Positions 55,479-64,000 of a DNA stretch of 64,000 nt are shown here, piece after piece (the first letter of the stretch is position 1; each line of letters opens with the position of its first letter). Source of the DNA: Solibacillus sp. FSL R5-0449. GTDB lineage: Bacteria; Bacillota; Bacilli; Bacillales_A; Planococcaceae. The position numbers were made by a program, and so were the translations under genes. The DNA is taken from the NCBI RefSeq assembly GCF_037975215.1, contig NZ_CP150239.1:2456001-2520000 (forward strand), in the 5' to 3' direction. The notes below the pieces were generated by a model. It did not search any database and had not been told where the DNA came from. It saw only the letters and a program-made list of their open reading frames with translations.

Positions 55479-56126
55479 TTATTTCGTCTTGTATTGGCAT
55501 TCTAGTCGATATATTGGCTGACCGAGTTTCGAGAATTTCTCCTCGTACTCTGTCATAATATTATCTTCCGGCATATTCGCATGTAAGTCTAGCGATACAT
55601 AGTTTAATCCCATACCATACTCGTTCATACTTACGAGTGAATATTCAAAAAGACCACGGTTATCCGTTTTGAAATGGATTTCACCGTTATCAACTAAAAT
55701 GTTCTCATAAATTTTCAGGAAACCTTCATGTGTCAGGCGACGTTTTGCATGTCGCGTTTTTGGCCATGGATCCGAGAAGTTCAGATAGACACGGTCCACA
55801 TCCCCTTTTCCGAAAAACTCTTCCAGCTTCGCGCCATCTACTTTTAATAAACGCAAATTCGATGGTTTGTTAGCTGCTTCAATTTTTTCAAGGGCACAAA
55901 CGATTACACTATCAAATAATTCAATACCGATATAGTTAATATCCGGATTTTGCAGCGCCATTCCTAAAACGAATTGCCCTTTACCCGTACCTACTTCAAT
56001 ATGAATCGGGTTGTCGTTGCCGAATGCTTCATTCCACTTGCCCTTATAATCTTCCGGGTTTGGAATAATGACATCAGGATGTTGTTGAATATATTCCGCT
56101 GCCCATGGTTTATGCTTTAATCTCAC
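55479..56126 (-). CDS. trmB: tRNA (guanine-N7)-methyltransferase TrmB
   Basis: Methylates G46 in tRNA with SAM. 215 residues. The SAM motif is [15 protein letters not shown] (about 41-55), followed by [21 protein letters not shown] and the active-site stretch [23 protein letters not shown] (about 116-138). The start is GTG after GAGGATAAGTGA. It leads the trmB-ytnP unit. Confidence 0.97.
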   Translation of the reverse strand: MRLKHKPWAAEYIQQHPDVIIPNPEDYKGKWNEAFGNDNPIHIEVGTGKGQFVLGMALQNPDINYIGIELFDSVIVCALEKIEAANKPSNLRLLKVDGAKLEEFFGKGDVDRVYLNFSDPWPKTRHAKRRLTHEGFLKIYENILVDNGEIHFKTDNRGLFEYSLVSMNEYGMGLNYVSLDLHANMPEDNIMTEYEEKFSKLGQPIYRLECQYKTK

Positions 56127-56191
56127 TCACTTATCCTCTTTTCTATTGTGTAGCTGCCTCATATTATAACGGAAAATAGCTTCGTTTGCTT

Positions 56192-57112
56192 TTATTTTGC
56201 TAAATTCCACGCATTTTTCTGAACGGAAATTTCAATTGTATTTTGACCAGGAGTTAACTTTTGAGTTTCCCCGTCTGCATGTACCAAGACCGGATCCTCA
56301 AAAATCAACTGTACATCCGTCGCTGCAAACTGCTCGACTTCCTTCAAAAGTGTGTGCTTCCCTAAAAAGACTGTTCCGAAAAGAAATAATAATTTCCATT
56401 TCGATAAATTGGAAACGACGGTCAGTTCGAACCGGCCGTCGGTTGTATTCGATTGTGGAGATAATTTCATTCCCCCACCAAAATAAGGCTGATTGCTCGC
56501 CGTAACAAACCACACATTTTCATAGCGCCTTATTCTCTCTTCCTGGAAAACCGTAAGCGTAAATGGTCGATATGAAAACAGGGCTTGAATGACATAATAC
56601 GGATAACTCAGCTTTCCCAGTTTCCATTTATTAAGGGTACTTTTGAGTGGGGAGTTGTTTGCGGTATTCGCCACTAATGCATCAAACCCTACACCAAAAT
56701 TATTAATGAAGTATTTGGTTATCCCATTGAGGTTCACTACCCCGCAATCGTGTGAAGTACTTTTTACTGTGTTTACAAATTGCTCTAGCTGTTCACCCGT
56801 TTCGAATGCTTTATATCCTCTCGCAAAATCATTGCCAGAACCTGCCGAAATTGCCCCTATATAAACATTGTCATAATGTATTGCGCCATTCAACACTTCA
56901 TGGATTGTCCCATCGCCTCCGATAGCAATTAGACAGACCGGGTTTTCCTTTGTTGACCGTCCGGCTAATTCCTTTGCCAGCAGAAGCGAATGACCTTTGT
57001 ATTCTGTCCAATGGATTTGATAAGGGATCGTCAACTGCTTTTGGAAATGGCGCCAACGATTAACCCCCTGGCCGTTACCTGCCTTAGGATTAATTATAAA
57101 ATGCACTTCCAT
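56192..57112 (-). CDS. ytlR: Diacylglycerol-kinase-family lipid kinase YtlR
   Basis: 306 residues. The DAGK catalytic domain shows IINPKAGNG at the start, IAIGGDGTIHEVLNGA (about 64-79) and ISAGSGNDFARGYK (about 88-101), the nucleotide and catalytic loops. The C-terminal beta sandwich follows. It should phosphorylate a lipid at the membrane face; the substrate is unknown. The start overlaps the end of ytlQ (TAATG-like), so they are coupled. Confidence 0.94.
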   Translation of the reverse strand: MEVHFIINPKAGNGQGVNRWRHFQKQLTIPYQIHWTEYKGHSLLLAKELAGRSTKENPVCLIAIGGDGTIHEVLNGAIHYDNVYIGAISAGSGNDFARGYKAFETGEQLEQFVNTVKSTSHDCGVVNLNGITKYFINNFGVGFDALVANTANNSPLKSTLNKWKLGKLSYPYYVIQALFSYRPFTLTVFQEERIRRYENVWFVTASNQPYFGGGMKLSPQSNTTDGRFELTVVSNLSKWKLLFLFGTVFLGKHTLLKEVEQFAATDVQLIFEDPVLVHADGETQKLTPGQNTIEISVQKNAWNLAK

Positions 57113-57115
57113 TAT

Positions 57116-58114
57116 TTAATCTTCCTTATTTTCCGTATTCCAAATATCCCGATGAAAGGATGTTGTCTGAACAGTATTTAAGATGGATTGTGCCCCACGC
57201 ATTTGCATATGCTTCATCGGTGAAACGGAACGCGCTAATTGGCCCATCCACTCTGGGAATTTTCGTTTATCCACAAATGAAACGCCATACATTGTTCCAG
57301 GATAATCAATATAGCCATTTCGTGTTAACAATACTTTTCGAATCGGCAATTCAATTTGATTCTGTTGAAAAATCTGTTCGATCACTTTTTCCATCCGGTT
57401 TAATTGAATTAAAGGGCTTAACACTTTTTTTTCATTTTTCCCGACCTTCTTTAACCAGAAACGTTCACTATTTGCTATATATACCGCCTGACTTTCCTGT
57501 TCCAAAACCGTAATGCATAGACATTCTGTCGGTGTCATAATGATAATATCCAATTCTATCGGCGCTTTTTTTACACGTAAAATCGGATAATAGAATACTA
57601 AGTAATTGTCCGGCAATGTTTGAAGCATGGAACGCAATAATGTATCACGCATAAATTTTGGATCTACATAAGATTTTTCACGTAATGTCGAGCTTGCCCA
57701 TTTCATTTGAAAATGAAAAAACTGATCAATGAACATTTTCTTAAGTTCTTCCAAAGTTTTTGGCGTATAGACAAGATTCGGTTCAAAAATTAACGTCGTA
57801 TCTTCTTCCTGATACGCATTTTCTTCTACAGCCCAATCGTTGGAAATGTTCACTTTTTCGATATCTTCTTGTTCTTCTTCAAATACTTCTACATCTTTTT
57901 TGAAAGGGAAAAGTTTTTGGAACAGTGATTTTTTCTTCTCTTCCTTTACTTCTTCCTCAATATGTTCCCAACGTTCGATTGTTTCACCCGTCTGCCATTG
58001 ATACTTTATTCGCTCCCACTGATTTTGCTTTAAGCGAATAAACTGCGTTGGATAGCGTGCCAAGTCAATTTCGTATCGTGAAATATAATCTTGAAGTTTT
58101 ATTAACTGAGCCAT
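57116..58114 (-). CDS. ytlQ: YtlQ-like protein with a NERD-like core
   Basis: 332 residues, soluble. The N-terminal part (1-115) is charged, with KEEKKKSLFQKLFPFKKDVE and an acidic stretch. The middle (about 170-235) shows the NERD-type strand order in PIELDIIIMTPTECLCITVLE, where NERD nucleases have E-x-D ... E-x-K; the final ExK is not present, so nuclease activity is doubtful. It lies directly upstream of ytlR, as in B. subtilis, and has GGGAGTAGATAAA before the ATG. Function unknown. Confidence 0.82.
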   Translation of the reverse strand: MAQLIKLQDYISRYEIDLARYPTQFIRLKQNQWERIKYQWQTGETIERWEHIEEEVKEEKKKSLFQKLFPFKKDVEVFEEEQEDIEKVNISNDWAVEENAYQEEDTTLIFEPNLVYTPKTLEELKKMFIDQFFHFQMKWASSTLREKSYVDPKFMRDTLLRSMLQTLPDNYLVFYYPILRVKKAPIELDIIIMTPTECLCITVLEQESQAVYIANSERFWLKKVGKNEKKVLSPLIQLNRMEKVIEQIFQQNQIELPIRKVLLTRNGYIDYPGTMYGVSFVDKRKFPEWMGQLARSVSPMKHMQMRGAQSILNTVQTTSFHRDIWNTENKED

Positions 58115-58179
58115 TTTATCTACTCCCTAAGTTCATTCCAAATCTTCATTACGTTATATTCTACAGGTTATCTGCAAAA

Positions 58180-58216
58180 AAAAATAGCGCCTTGCCGTTA
58201 AGCAACGCGCTATTTT
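58180..58216 (-). terminator. Terminator downstream of dat
   Basis: On the - strand AAAATAGCGC pairs with GCGCTATTTT, with an inner GTTGC/GGCAA pairing, followed by a TTTTT run. Confidence 0.9.
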
Positions 58217-58230
58217 ATTAAATTGAGTAA

Positions 58231-59082
58231 TTAAGCTTTAATCCCTTTTGGAATTTTTGTTTCAAATTGTGCTTGTAATTTACGTGTCCATTCGCCCGGT
58301 GTACCGTTGCCGATAACTTTACCGTCAATTTCAATAACTGGCGTTACTTCTGATGTTGTTGAAGAAACGATTACTTCATCCATAGCAAGCAGCTGTTCTT
58401 TCGTCATCGCCTGTTCGTTAACAGGAAGACCGATTTCCGCAGCACATTTAATGATTACTTGACGTGTAATTCCATTTAAAATCAGGTTATTGGCTGGGTG
58501 TGTATAGAGTACGCCTTCTTTAATTCCGTAAATATTTGAAGATGAACCTTCCGTAATGATTTCATCACGGTGTAAAATCGCTTCATAGCAGCCCTTTTCA
58601 TATGCTTCCTGTTTTGCAAGAACCGCACCAAGCAAGTTTAATGATTTAATATCACAATGTAACCAGCGAATATCTTCCACAAATGTAGCTTTTACACCTT
58701 TTTCAAAGTTTTCTAATGGGCGTGGATTTTCTTTTGTATTCCCTGTAATTACCGGTTTCACATTATCACCAGGGAAAATGTGGTTACGAGGGCCGGCACC
58801 ACGTGTAATTTGGAAGTAAACATGACCTGTGTCAATATTATTAGCTTCTACAAGTTCATGCAATAATTGGTGCAATTTATCTTTAGTATAAGGAACTGTA
58901 ATGCGGATTTTTTCAGCACTGCTATAAAAACGGTCAATATGCTCAGTCGCTGTAAACAATTCTCCATTATATACTTTCACGACTTCATATACACCGTCGC
59001 CGAATTGGTAACCGCGGTCTTCCTTATCCACCAGTACTTCTTCATTTTTTACAATTTGATCATTCCATAAACTAAAGCTCAT
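58231..59082 (-). CDS. dat: D-alanine aminotransferase
   Basis: Fold-type IV PLP enzyme that makes D-glutamate or D-alanine for the cell wall. I start at 59082, 8 nt after AAGGTGG, for 283 residues; the extra in-frame codons to 59094 lie in the site itself. Conserved parts are EDRGYQFGDGVYEV (21-34), the PLP Lys146 in DIKSLNLLGAV and the phosphate loop STTSEVTPV. It follows pepV by 19 bp in one operon, the usual pairing in Bacillales. Confidence 0.96.
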   Translation of the reverse strand: MSFSLWNDQIVKNEEVLVDKEDRGYQFGDGVYEVVKVYNGELFTATEHIDRFYSSAEKIRITVPYTKDKLHQLLHELVEANNIDTGHVYFQITRGAGPRNHIFPGDNVKPVITGNTKENPRPLENFEKGVKATFVEDIRWLHCDIKSLNLLGAVLAKQEAYEKGCYEAILHRDEIITEGSSSNIYGIKEGVLYTHPANNLILNGITRQVIIKCAAEIGLPVNEQAMTKEQLLAMDEVIVSSTTSEVTPVIEIDGKVIGNGTPGEWTRKLQAQFETKIPKGIKA

Positions 59083-59101
59083 CTCAAATACCACCTTTTT
59101 A

Positions 59102-60493
59102 TTAGTTAGTTGCTAAATTTACGATTGCTTCTGCATAAATCGCAGCCGCCTTTATCAAGTTTTCAATATCAACAAATTCGTCGGCCTGGTGGGCAACATC
59201 TTGTTCGCCTGGGAACAGCATTCCGAATGCGACCCCTTTTTCCATAACGCGCGCATAAGTTCCTCCGCCAGTTGAAAGTGGCTTCGAGTAGTCATTGCTG
59301 TATTTGCGGTAAACTTGCAGCAATGTTTGCACCAATTCATCTTCCTCGCTCACAAAATGCGGAATTGAATTGCTCACTACATCTAGCGTAAATGCTTCAT
59401 TTTGCAGTAGTGCCTGTGCTTTCGTAATTTTTTCTTCGTATGGATATGTCACAGAATAGCGCATACTCACTTCAATTGATGCACCGCGCTCATCAAAGCT
59501 TATGATTCCAGGATTTAATGTTGTCGGTCCTGACAGTGCATCTTCAAATTGGAAGTCCAATGCTGCTCCAAAATGATCCTCAAAAACACGGACAATAAAA
59601 TCAACAAATGCCTTACTTTGTTTTGTCTTCACAACATTTTGTAAAAATTTCGCTAAGTAAACTGCTGCATTTCTTCCCTTTTCCGGTTCCATTGCATGAG
59701 CTGATTTACCTTTCACCACAATTATAATCCCATTATCATTTTTAGTGAAAGTACCTTCAACACCATTTTCTTTTAAATATTTCAGAAAATTCTCATTTGT
59801 GCTTTCTTCGGCATATTTTAAAATAGCTGTCGCTTCATCCGGCACCATATTTGTACGGTTGCCTGCATAGAATGACAGTAATTGCTCATCGCCTGATTGT
59901 TTTTCTTTACTTGAGAACGTTAAATGGGCAATACCTTTTTCAGCGTTGATTAGCGGAAAATCTGCATCAGGTGCAAAACCAATTGTCGGCATTTCCTCTT
60001 TTTCGAAGTAGCGCGTTACGCATTGGAATCCACTTTCTTCATCTGTGCCAATAATCATACGTACACGTTTTTTCAAAGGAATTTTTGCATCATGAATCAG
60101 CTTCATCGCCAGCCATGCAGCCATTGTTGGACCTTTGTCATCGATTGCACCACGGCCAAATAATTTTCCATCGGCCACTTGTCCTTCAAACGGAGGATAT
60201 GTCCAGCTTGCAGCATCTCCTGCAGGCACTACATCTACGTGGCAAAGTACCCCGACAAGTTCTTCACCTTGGCCCATTTCAATATGGCCGGCCATATGAT
60301 CCACGTTTTTTGTAATCATCCCTTGCTCGATACCTTTTTGAAGCATGAATTCCAATGCTGCTTTAGGTCCAGCACCGAAAGGCATTATATCAGAAAAATT
60401 ATTTTCATCTTTTACACTTTCTATTTGAATCAATTGCTGTAATTCCTGAATAAGCTCTTCTTTTCTTTCCTGAGCCAGTTGTAACCAATCCAT
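59102..60493 (-). CDS. pepV: Dipeptidase PepV, M20 family
   Basis: About 463 residues, cytosolic zinc dipeptidase with a broad range. Zinc ligands: LCHVDVVPAGD (His), GRGAIDDKGP (Asp), GTDEESGFQC (Glu pair, base) and APDADFP (Asp). The lid domain lies between about 180 and 380, and TGGGTYAR is near the end. A GTG at 60496 and the ATG at 60493 are adjacent; I use the ATG, after GAGGTG. First gene of pepV-dat. Confidence 0.96.
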   Translation of the reverse strand: MDWLQLAQERKEELIQELQQLIQIESVKDENNFSDIMPFGAGPKAALEFMLQKGIEQGMITKNVDHMAGHIEMGQGEELVGVLCHVDVVPAGDAASWTYPPFEGQVADGKLFGRGAIDDKGPTMAAWLAMKLIHDAKIPLKKRVRMIIGTDEESGFQCVTRYFEKEEMPTIGFAPDADFPLINAEKGIAHLTFSSKEKQSGDEQLLSFYAGNRTNMVPDEATAILKYAEESTNENFLKYLKENGVEGTFTKNDNGIIIVVKGKSAHAMEPEKGRNAAVYLAKFLQNVVKTKQSKAFVDFIVRVFEDHFGAALDFQFEDALSGPTTLNPGIISFDERGASIEVSMRYSVTYPYEEKITKAQALLQNEAFTLDVVSNSIPHFVSEEDELVQTLLQVYRKYSNDYSKPLSTGGGTYARVMEKGVAFGMLFPGEQDVAHQADEFVDIENLIKAAAIYAEAIVNLATN

Positions 60494-60640
60494 CACGACA
60501 CCTCATTTTTATAATATTGTTATTGTACTCCTTCTTCTTGAAATTACAATAATCATTTGACAAAATCATCATTTTCTCTATTTCTAGGAATATTAAATAT
60601 ATGAATTTTCTGTAAAAATAGTGTTTTTCGTCTTTCATTT

Positions 60641-60696
60641 CTGGAAATCTGTTTGGTTTTCCGCTATAATGTATGTGTCAGAACATCTATTCTGAC
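60641..60696 (+). promoter_or_regulatory. ytzE promoter with a dyad at the start site
   Basis: TATAAT (60665-60670) with a weak -35 CTGGAA (60641-60646, 18-nt spacer) would start transcription about 60677. There begins a perfect dyad GTCAGAA-CATCTA-TTCTGAC (60677-60696), which could be an operator or a 5' hairpin. The rest of the 326-base gap from pepV to ytzE holds a long leader of about 140 nt and no gene I trust. Confidence 0.55.
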
Positions 60697-60819
60697 CAAA
60701 CTTTCAGAAAAGGGGATGTCTAAGGCAAACTATTAAAGCCTAAGTGCACTCCGCACATATTTTGTCGTCCGCTAGTCTTATGCCATGAGAAATTAAGATC
60801 GAAGGAGTGGTTTTTAGAA

Positions 60820-61041
60820 ATGAAGCCAACTACTGATAGAATGCTTAATCGTATTAAAGACGTGTATATGTTTATCCTGAATAAAGGAGAAGTGACTACA
60901 CAGGATTTAGTCGAAGAGTTTAACATCACTCCTCGCACCATTCAAAGAGATTTGAATGTGTTAGCCTTCAATGACTTGGTAATGAGTCCAAGTCGGGGTA
61001 AATGGACAACGACGAAGAAAAAAGTAAAAATGACATCTTAG
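60820..61041 (+). CDS. ytzE: YtzE, small DeoR-type HTH protein
   Basis: 73 residues. A single winged-helix motif, VTTQDLVEEFNITPRTIQRDLNVLA (about 26-50), and a basic end KWTTTKKKVK. It has no sensor domain. It closely resembles B. subtilis YtzE (DeoR-like, function unknown). AAGGAG lies 12 nt before the ATG, a longer gap than usual. It is monocistronic with a long leader. Confidence 0.92.
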   Translation: MKPTTDRMLNRIKDVYMFILNKGEVTTQDLVEEFNITPRTIQRDLNVLAFNDLVMSPSRGKWTTTKKKVKMTS

Positions 61042-61189
61042 AATTCTTGAAAGCGGCTGATTCTTTATTTTGTGAGAAAGGACTAATTGTCCCAACATAA
61101 CGTAAGGTGTCGATCAGTTACAAATGAAATATTATGAACATTGCTGACTCAGCAAGCGTTCACTTAGTTCTTGACACAGAGAACTAAAA

Positions 61190-61225
61190 GAAGCGAATGC
61201 CTTTTCGTCGGGGCATTCGCTTTTC
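61190..61225. terminator. Terminator between ytzE and the pseudouridine synthase gene
   Basis: AAGCGAATGCC pairs with GGCATTCGCTT around a 10-nt loop, with TTTTCC on the + strand and T-rich sequence on the - strand. Confidence 0.9.
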
Positions 61226-61234
61226 CTTTGTTTA

Positions 61235-61945
61235 TTATTTTGTCGCTAAAAGTTCAAGTTCCTGTTCTGTCAGCTCGCGGTATTCCCCTAAAGCCAATTC
61301 TTCATCAAGCTCCAATGTTCCCATTGACAGACGCTTTAAATACGTCACTTTCTTGCCTACCGCCTCGAACATGCGCTTCACTTGATGGAACTTACCCTCT
61401 TGGATCATCAGTTCAATTTCCGATTCTTCGCCAGAAACTAATATTTTTAATTCCCCCGGCTTTGTATGATAGCCATCATCCAATGTTACACCTTGTGCGA
61501 AAGTTTCGATATCGGCTTCCGTAACTACTCCGTCTATTTTCGCGTAATACCATTTTGGGACATGCTTTTTAGGAGAAAGCAGATTATGTGCTAAATTGCC
61601 GTCATTTGTAATTAACAGCAATCCTTCCGTATCTTTATCCAACCGTCCAACAGGAAATGGCTTAAAGTGCTGATAAGACGGGTCAAGTAAATCAATGACC
61701 GTTTGATCATAACGGTCTTCTGTAGCTGAGATGACACCCGGTGGTTTATTCATCATTAAATAAACAAACTCCACATATTCCACACGCTCACCGAATACCG
61801 AAACATTTTGCTTTTCAGGATTTACATGCATTGCCGAATCTTTTACTGTAACTCCGTCCACTGTTACCGCTTTTTGCTTTAATAATAGTTTTACTTCTTT
61901 TCGTGAGCCGTAGCCCATATTGGCCAATAATTTATCTAAACGCAT
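61235..61945 (-). CDS. 16S rRNA pseudouridine synthase, RsuA/RluB family
   Basis: 236 residues from the ATG at 61945, after GGAGGACTTT; the longer frame to 61957 contains the site. An S4-like RNA-binding domain (about 1-58) is followed by the synthase domain with the catalytic Asp103 in VGRLDKDTEGLLL and NKPPGVISAT. It should make pseudouridine in 16S rRNA (RsuA type, U516), but RluB type on 23S cannot be ruled out. In B. subtilis a gene of this family (ytzG) lies beside ytzE. Confidence 0.93.
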   Translation of the reverse strand: MRLDKLLANMGYGSRKEVKLLLKQKAVTVDGVTVKDSAMHVNPEKQNVSVFGERVEYVEFVYLMMNKPPGVISATEDRYDQTVIDLLDPSYQHFKPFPVGRLDKDTEGLLLITNDGNLAHNLLSPKKHVPKWYYAKIDGVVTEADIETFAQGVTLDDGYHTKPGELKILVSGEESEIELMIQEGKFHQVKRMFEAVGKKVTYLKRLSMGTLELDEELALGEYRELTEQELELLATK

Positions 61946-61958
61946 AAAGTCCTCCATG

Positions 61959-61992
61959 AAAAAAGGGGACGCCTTTTATTGTAGACGTCCTC
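61959..61992 (-). terminator. Terminator downstream of murJ
   Basis: On the - strand GAGGACG pairs with CGTCCCC (imperfect) around an AT-rich loop, followed by CCTTTTTT. It lies directly before the next gene's ribosome site. Confidence 0.7.
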
Positions 61993-61996
61993 ATTT

Positions 61997-63613
61997 TTAT
62001 TTTACTAATCTTAATTTACGTGCAATTTTCGTGAATTTTTCACCTAATAATAATTGGGCTAACCCTAGCCGATAAGAAATCGCGCCGTAAAGAATCGCAC
62101 CGACTCCTGCACAAATAATTGCATACAGCAGTGCCAAGACTTTTGTATCCGCCGGGGCAATCGCTGTTAAAATCATATGTGTAATCCATACACCTAAAGC
62201 CATCACAACAGTGAGAATAATAATTAATAAAATACGTCGCAACACAACTGTCGCATTGTAATCTGTCACTTTTTTCAGGACAAAAATATTAATTGCGATT
62301 GTCACTCCATAGCCAAGTGCTGTTGCTAAAATTGCTCCATCTACCGACATGAGGTGAATAAGCGGTATCGTGAGTATCGTCTTTGTAAGCAAGCCGACAA
62401 GTAAACTGAAGATGACCCACTTTTGGTAATTGACCCCTTGTAACATAGCAGCTGTTACTGAAAATAAAGCAAAGAAAATCGCAAGTGGTGCATAGTGACT
62501 TAATACTTGTGTACCCATTTCGCTGAAGGAATAGAAGAAATGATACAAATCTTCCGCCAAAATCGAAATTCCGATCGCTGCCGGTACAGTAATAAACAGC
62601 AGTACTTGATACGTTTTATCCATCGCACTATGTACTTGACGCAAATTACCTTCCGTATAAAATTTCGTCACCGTTGGAATGATGGCCATTGAAAAGCCTG
62701 TCGCCAACACAACAGGAATCATGACGATTTTTTGTGTTAGCAAATTGAGCATTGTAAAATACGGTTCATAAATTTCCGCCGGTACTCCACTTGCGCTCAT
62801 CGCACGGTTAAATGTCAGCAAATCGATAAGCTGGAATAACGATCCTCCCAACCCGACAAAAACAACAGGAATCGAATATTTGAAAATTTCTTTGTACATA
62901 TCCGAATAAGGAAGCCTCTGTTCTTTTGGTGCAACAGTTTGAACAGCCTTAATTTCAGGGCGTAGCTTTTTCCAGAAATAAAACAATGTCAACAGTCCGC
63001 CAATCGCGCCGATAAATGCAGCAAACACTGAGAAATTAATTGCGGCAATCTCATCACCGCCCATCACTTTAACAACGAGGAATGCCCCACCAAGTAAAAA
63101 GACAATGCGCACGATCTGCTCGACTAACTGAGAAACAGATGTCGGTAAATAGTGGCCGTACCCTTGCAAGTAACCACGTACTAAACTCATAAACGGTACA
63201 ACAATTAATGCATAGCTCACCCATTTGATCACGTTCGCTACTTGCTCAACAGTAAATGTCTGTTCTTCACTGTCAATCACTATATTTGCAAGCGGTGTTG
63301 CAAGCAGATTCATTAAAATAAACGCTACAATTCCTGTAAGCGTCATCAGTAATGCACCTGTTTTTACTAGTCTTCGGCCGGCATCATAATCTCCAAGTGC
63401 ATTATATTTCGAGACGAATTTTGAAACTGCAATCGGCAGTCCCGCAATGGCAACACTTAACATAATGTTATAAGGAATGTAGGCGTAATTGTATAAAGCA
63501 ATATTATCTTCACCTACAATGGCGTAAAACGGGAAAATATAAATTAACCCTAAAAGCTTTGATAGAAACAACCCGATTGTCAATATGGCTGTTCCTTTCA
63601 TTAATGAAGACAT
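61997..63613 (-). CDS. murJ: MurJ-type lipid II flippase (YtgP)
   Basis: 538 residues from the ATG at 63613 after GGTAGGTT; the longer frame to 63661 crosses the likely promoter. About 14 membrane helices with MATE-like fold. The start SSLMKGTAILTIGLFLSKLLGLIYIFPFY is typical of the YtgP/SpoVB branch, and the segment GLPIAVSKFVSKYNALGD is conserved in the oligosaccharide flippase family. In B. subtilis YtgP is a lipid II flippase. SpoVB-like spore proteins are close relatives, but the location beside ytzE/ytzG favours YtgP. Confidence 0.93.
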   Translation of the reverse strand: MSSLMKGTAILTIGLFLSKLLGLIYIFPFYAIVGEDNIALYNYAYIPYNIMLSVAIAGLPIAVSKFVSKYNALGDYDAGRRLVKTGALLMTLTGIVAFILMNLLATPLANIVIDSEEQTFTVEQVANVIKWVSYALIVVPFMSLVRGYLQGYGHYLPTSVSQLVEQIVRIVFLLGGAFLVVKVMGGDEIAAINFSVFAAFIGAIGGLLTLFYFWKKLRPEIKAVQTVAPKEQRLPYSDMYKEIFKYSIPVVFVGLGGSLFQLIDLLTFNRAMSASGVPAEIYEPYFTMLNLLTQKIVMIPVVLATGFSMAIIPTVTKFYTEGNLRQVHSAMDKTYQVLLFITVPAAIGISILAEDLYHFFYSFSEMGTQVLSHYAPLAIFFALFSVTAAMLQGVNYQKWVIFSLLVGLLTKTILTIPLIHLMSVDGAILATALGYGVTIAINIFVLKKVTDYNATVVLRRILLIIILTVVMALGVWITHMILTAIAPADTKVLALLYAIICAGVGAILYGAISYRLGLAQLLLGEKFTKIARKLRLVK

Positions 63614-63876
63614 GAAATAACCTACCGTTCTATATGAAATTCTCTTAGTATAACAATTCACTTACCTTACAAATCTGTAGAGCAAGTTATTTATTTACAT
63701 TATTTAACTTCCTTCATGTGACGGTACTCTCCTCAAAAAGTTCCCGTACATTTCCTTTTACAAGTTTACATGTGAAAGACCATTTACTCAAATAGTTTCT
63801 TCACTTCGTGTATAATAAGTAAGAGAAAAATCCGTTGAACGAAAAAATTTTTGCAAAAGAAAGTGAGAAATTATCT

Positions 63877-64000
63877 ATGTATGATGTAATTGTAATAGGA
63901 GGCGGCCCATCAGGATTGATGGCAGCAATCGCCGCAGCCGAGCAAAACAAAAAAGTGCTGCTCCTTGAAAAGGGCTCAAAAGTAGGAAAGAAATTGGCCA
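63877..64000 (+). CDS. ytfP: N-terminus of a YtfP-like FAD/NAD(P) oxidoreductase (partial)
   Basis: About 41 residues before the window end. They hold a complete dinucleotide-binding motif: [19 protein letters not shown] and then [15 protein letters not shown], the signature of the HI0933/YtfP family of flavoproteins. A TATAAT lies at 63811-63816. The ribosome site (AAAGAAAGTGAG) is weak. It is divergent from murJ, as in B. subtilis. The rest is outside the window. Confidence 0.88.
   Translation, partial: MYDVIVIGGGPSGLMAAIAAAEQNKKVLLLEKGSKVGKKLA

Noticed and set aside
60715-60735. Six-codon leader peptide before ytzE
   Set aside because: ATG directly touches AGGGG with no spacing, and no regulatory codon pattern is seen.
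61042-61189. Small RNA or short peptide between ytzE and its terminator
   Set aside because: There are small hairpins (TTGCTGACTCAGCAA, AGTTCT/AGAACT) and a 17-codon frame at 61134, but no promoter or ribosome site. It is more simply the 3' untranslated part of ytzE.

Overview
The window reads as a chromosomal segment of a low-GC, spore-forming member of the Bacillales. Gene content and order follow the ytqI-to-ytgP part of the Bacillus subtilis chromosome (nrnA, ytoI, ytkL, ald, ytxK, tpx, sppA, thiI, ezrA, hisJ, rpsD, tyrS, acsA/acuABC, ccpA, aroA/G, ytxGH, murC, sftA, ytpR, ytoP, trmB, dat, pepV, ytzE, murJ). Two spore-type small genes (an alpha/beta SASP with a sigma-G-like promoter, and a YjcZ-type 50-residue membrane peptide) mark a spore-former. 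The protein sequences, an extra FtsA-like gene and a GC-rich palindromic repeat look most like the Planococcaceae (Solibacillus/Lysinibacillus); that placement is from memory, not from a search. I see no rRNA, tRNA, CRISPR array, prophage or insertion sequence.

Layout. 1-13.5 kb: housekeeping and stress genes (NrnA, YtoI, YtkL, PepQ, alanine dehydrogenase, Usp, YtxK, Tpx, YteJ-SppA, an acyl-CoA synthetase, SASP), with one unknown secreted protein and one palindromic repeat. 13.5-22.5 kb: tRNA thiolation pair IscS-ThiI, division regulator EzrA, HisJ, methionine sulfoxide reductase YtsP, diguanylate cyclase DgcP, ribosomal protein S4 with a structured leader, YjcZ-type peptide. 22.7-29.3 kb: Yip1 membrane protein, a membrane-anchored PstS-like protein, TyrS under a T-box, divergent class A PBP. 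29.3-33.6 kb: arginine operon argC-J-B-D with an ARG-box-like site inside its promoter. 33.8-40.6 kb: acetate module (acsA divergent from acuABC), ccpA and the bifunctional AroG. 40.7-50.6 kb: envelope and division genes (FtsA-like protein with beta-grasp-like repeats, YtxH/YtxG with a sigma-H-like promoter, MurC, SftA, YtpR, YtpQ). 50.7-64 kb: lipoprotein, DUF84, YtoP, YtzB, an XRE/DUF3169 regulatory pair with a visible operator, YtnP, TrmB, YtlR/YtlQ, Dat/PepV, YtzE, pseudouridine synthase, MurJ and the start of a YtfP-like flavoprotein.

Functional links. AcuA/AcuC would acetylate and deacetylate AcsA, and CcpA, encoded next to them, is the carbon repressor that controls this set in B. subtilis. 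EzrA, SftA, MurC, MurJ, the PBP and the FtsA-like protein all concern division or peptidoglycan. IscS would supply sulfur to ThiI. Dat and Ald touch alanine metabolism.

Most of the window is conserved core. The least explained items are the FtsA-like protein with five NG/GD repeats, the GC-rich repeat at 5.7-5.8 kb, the XRE/DUF3169 module with its dyad, the anchored PstS-like protein without transporter genes, and the structured leaders of rpsD and ytzE. I did not find a clear new multi-gene defence or biosynthetic system.
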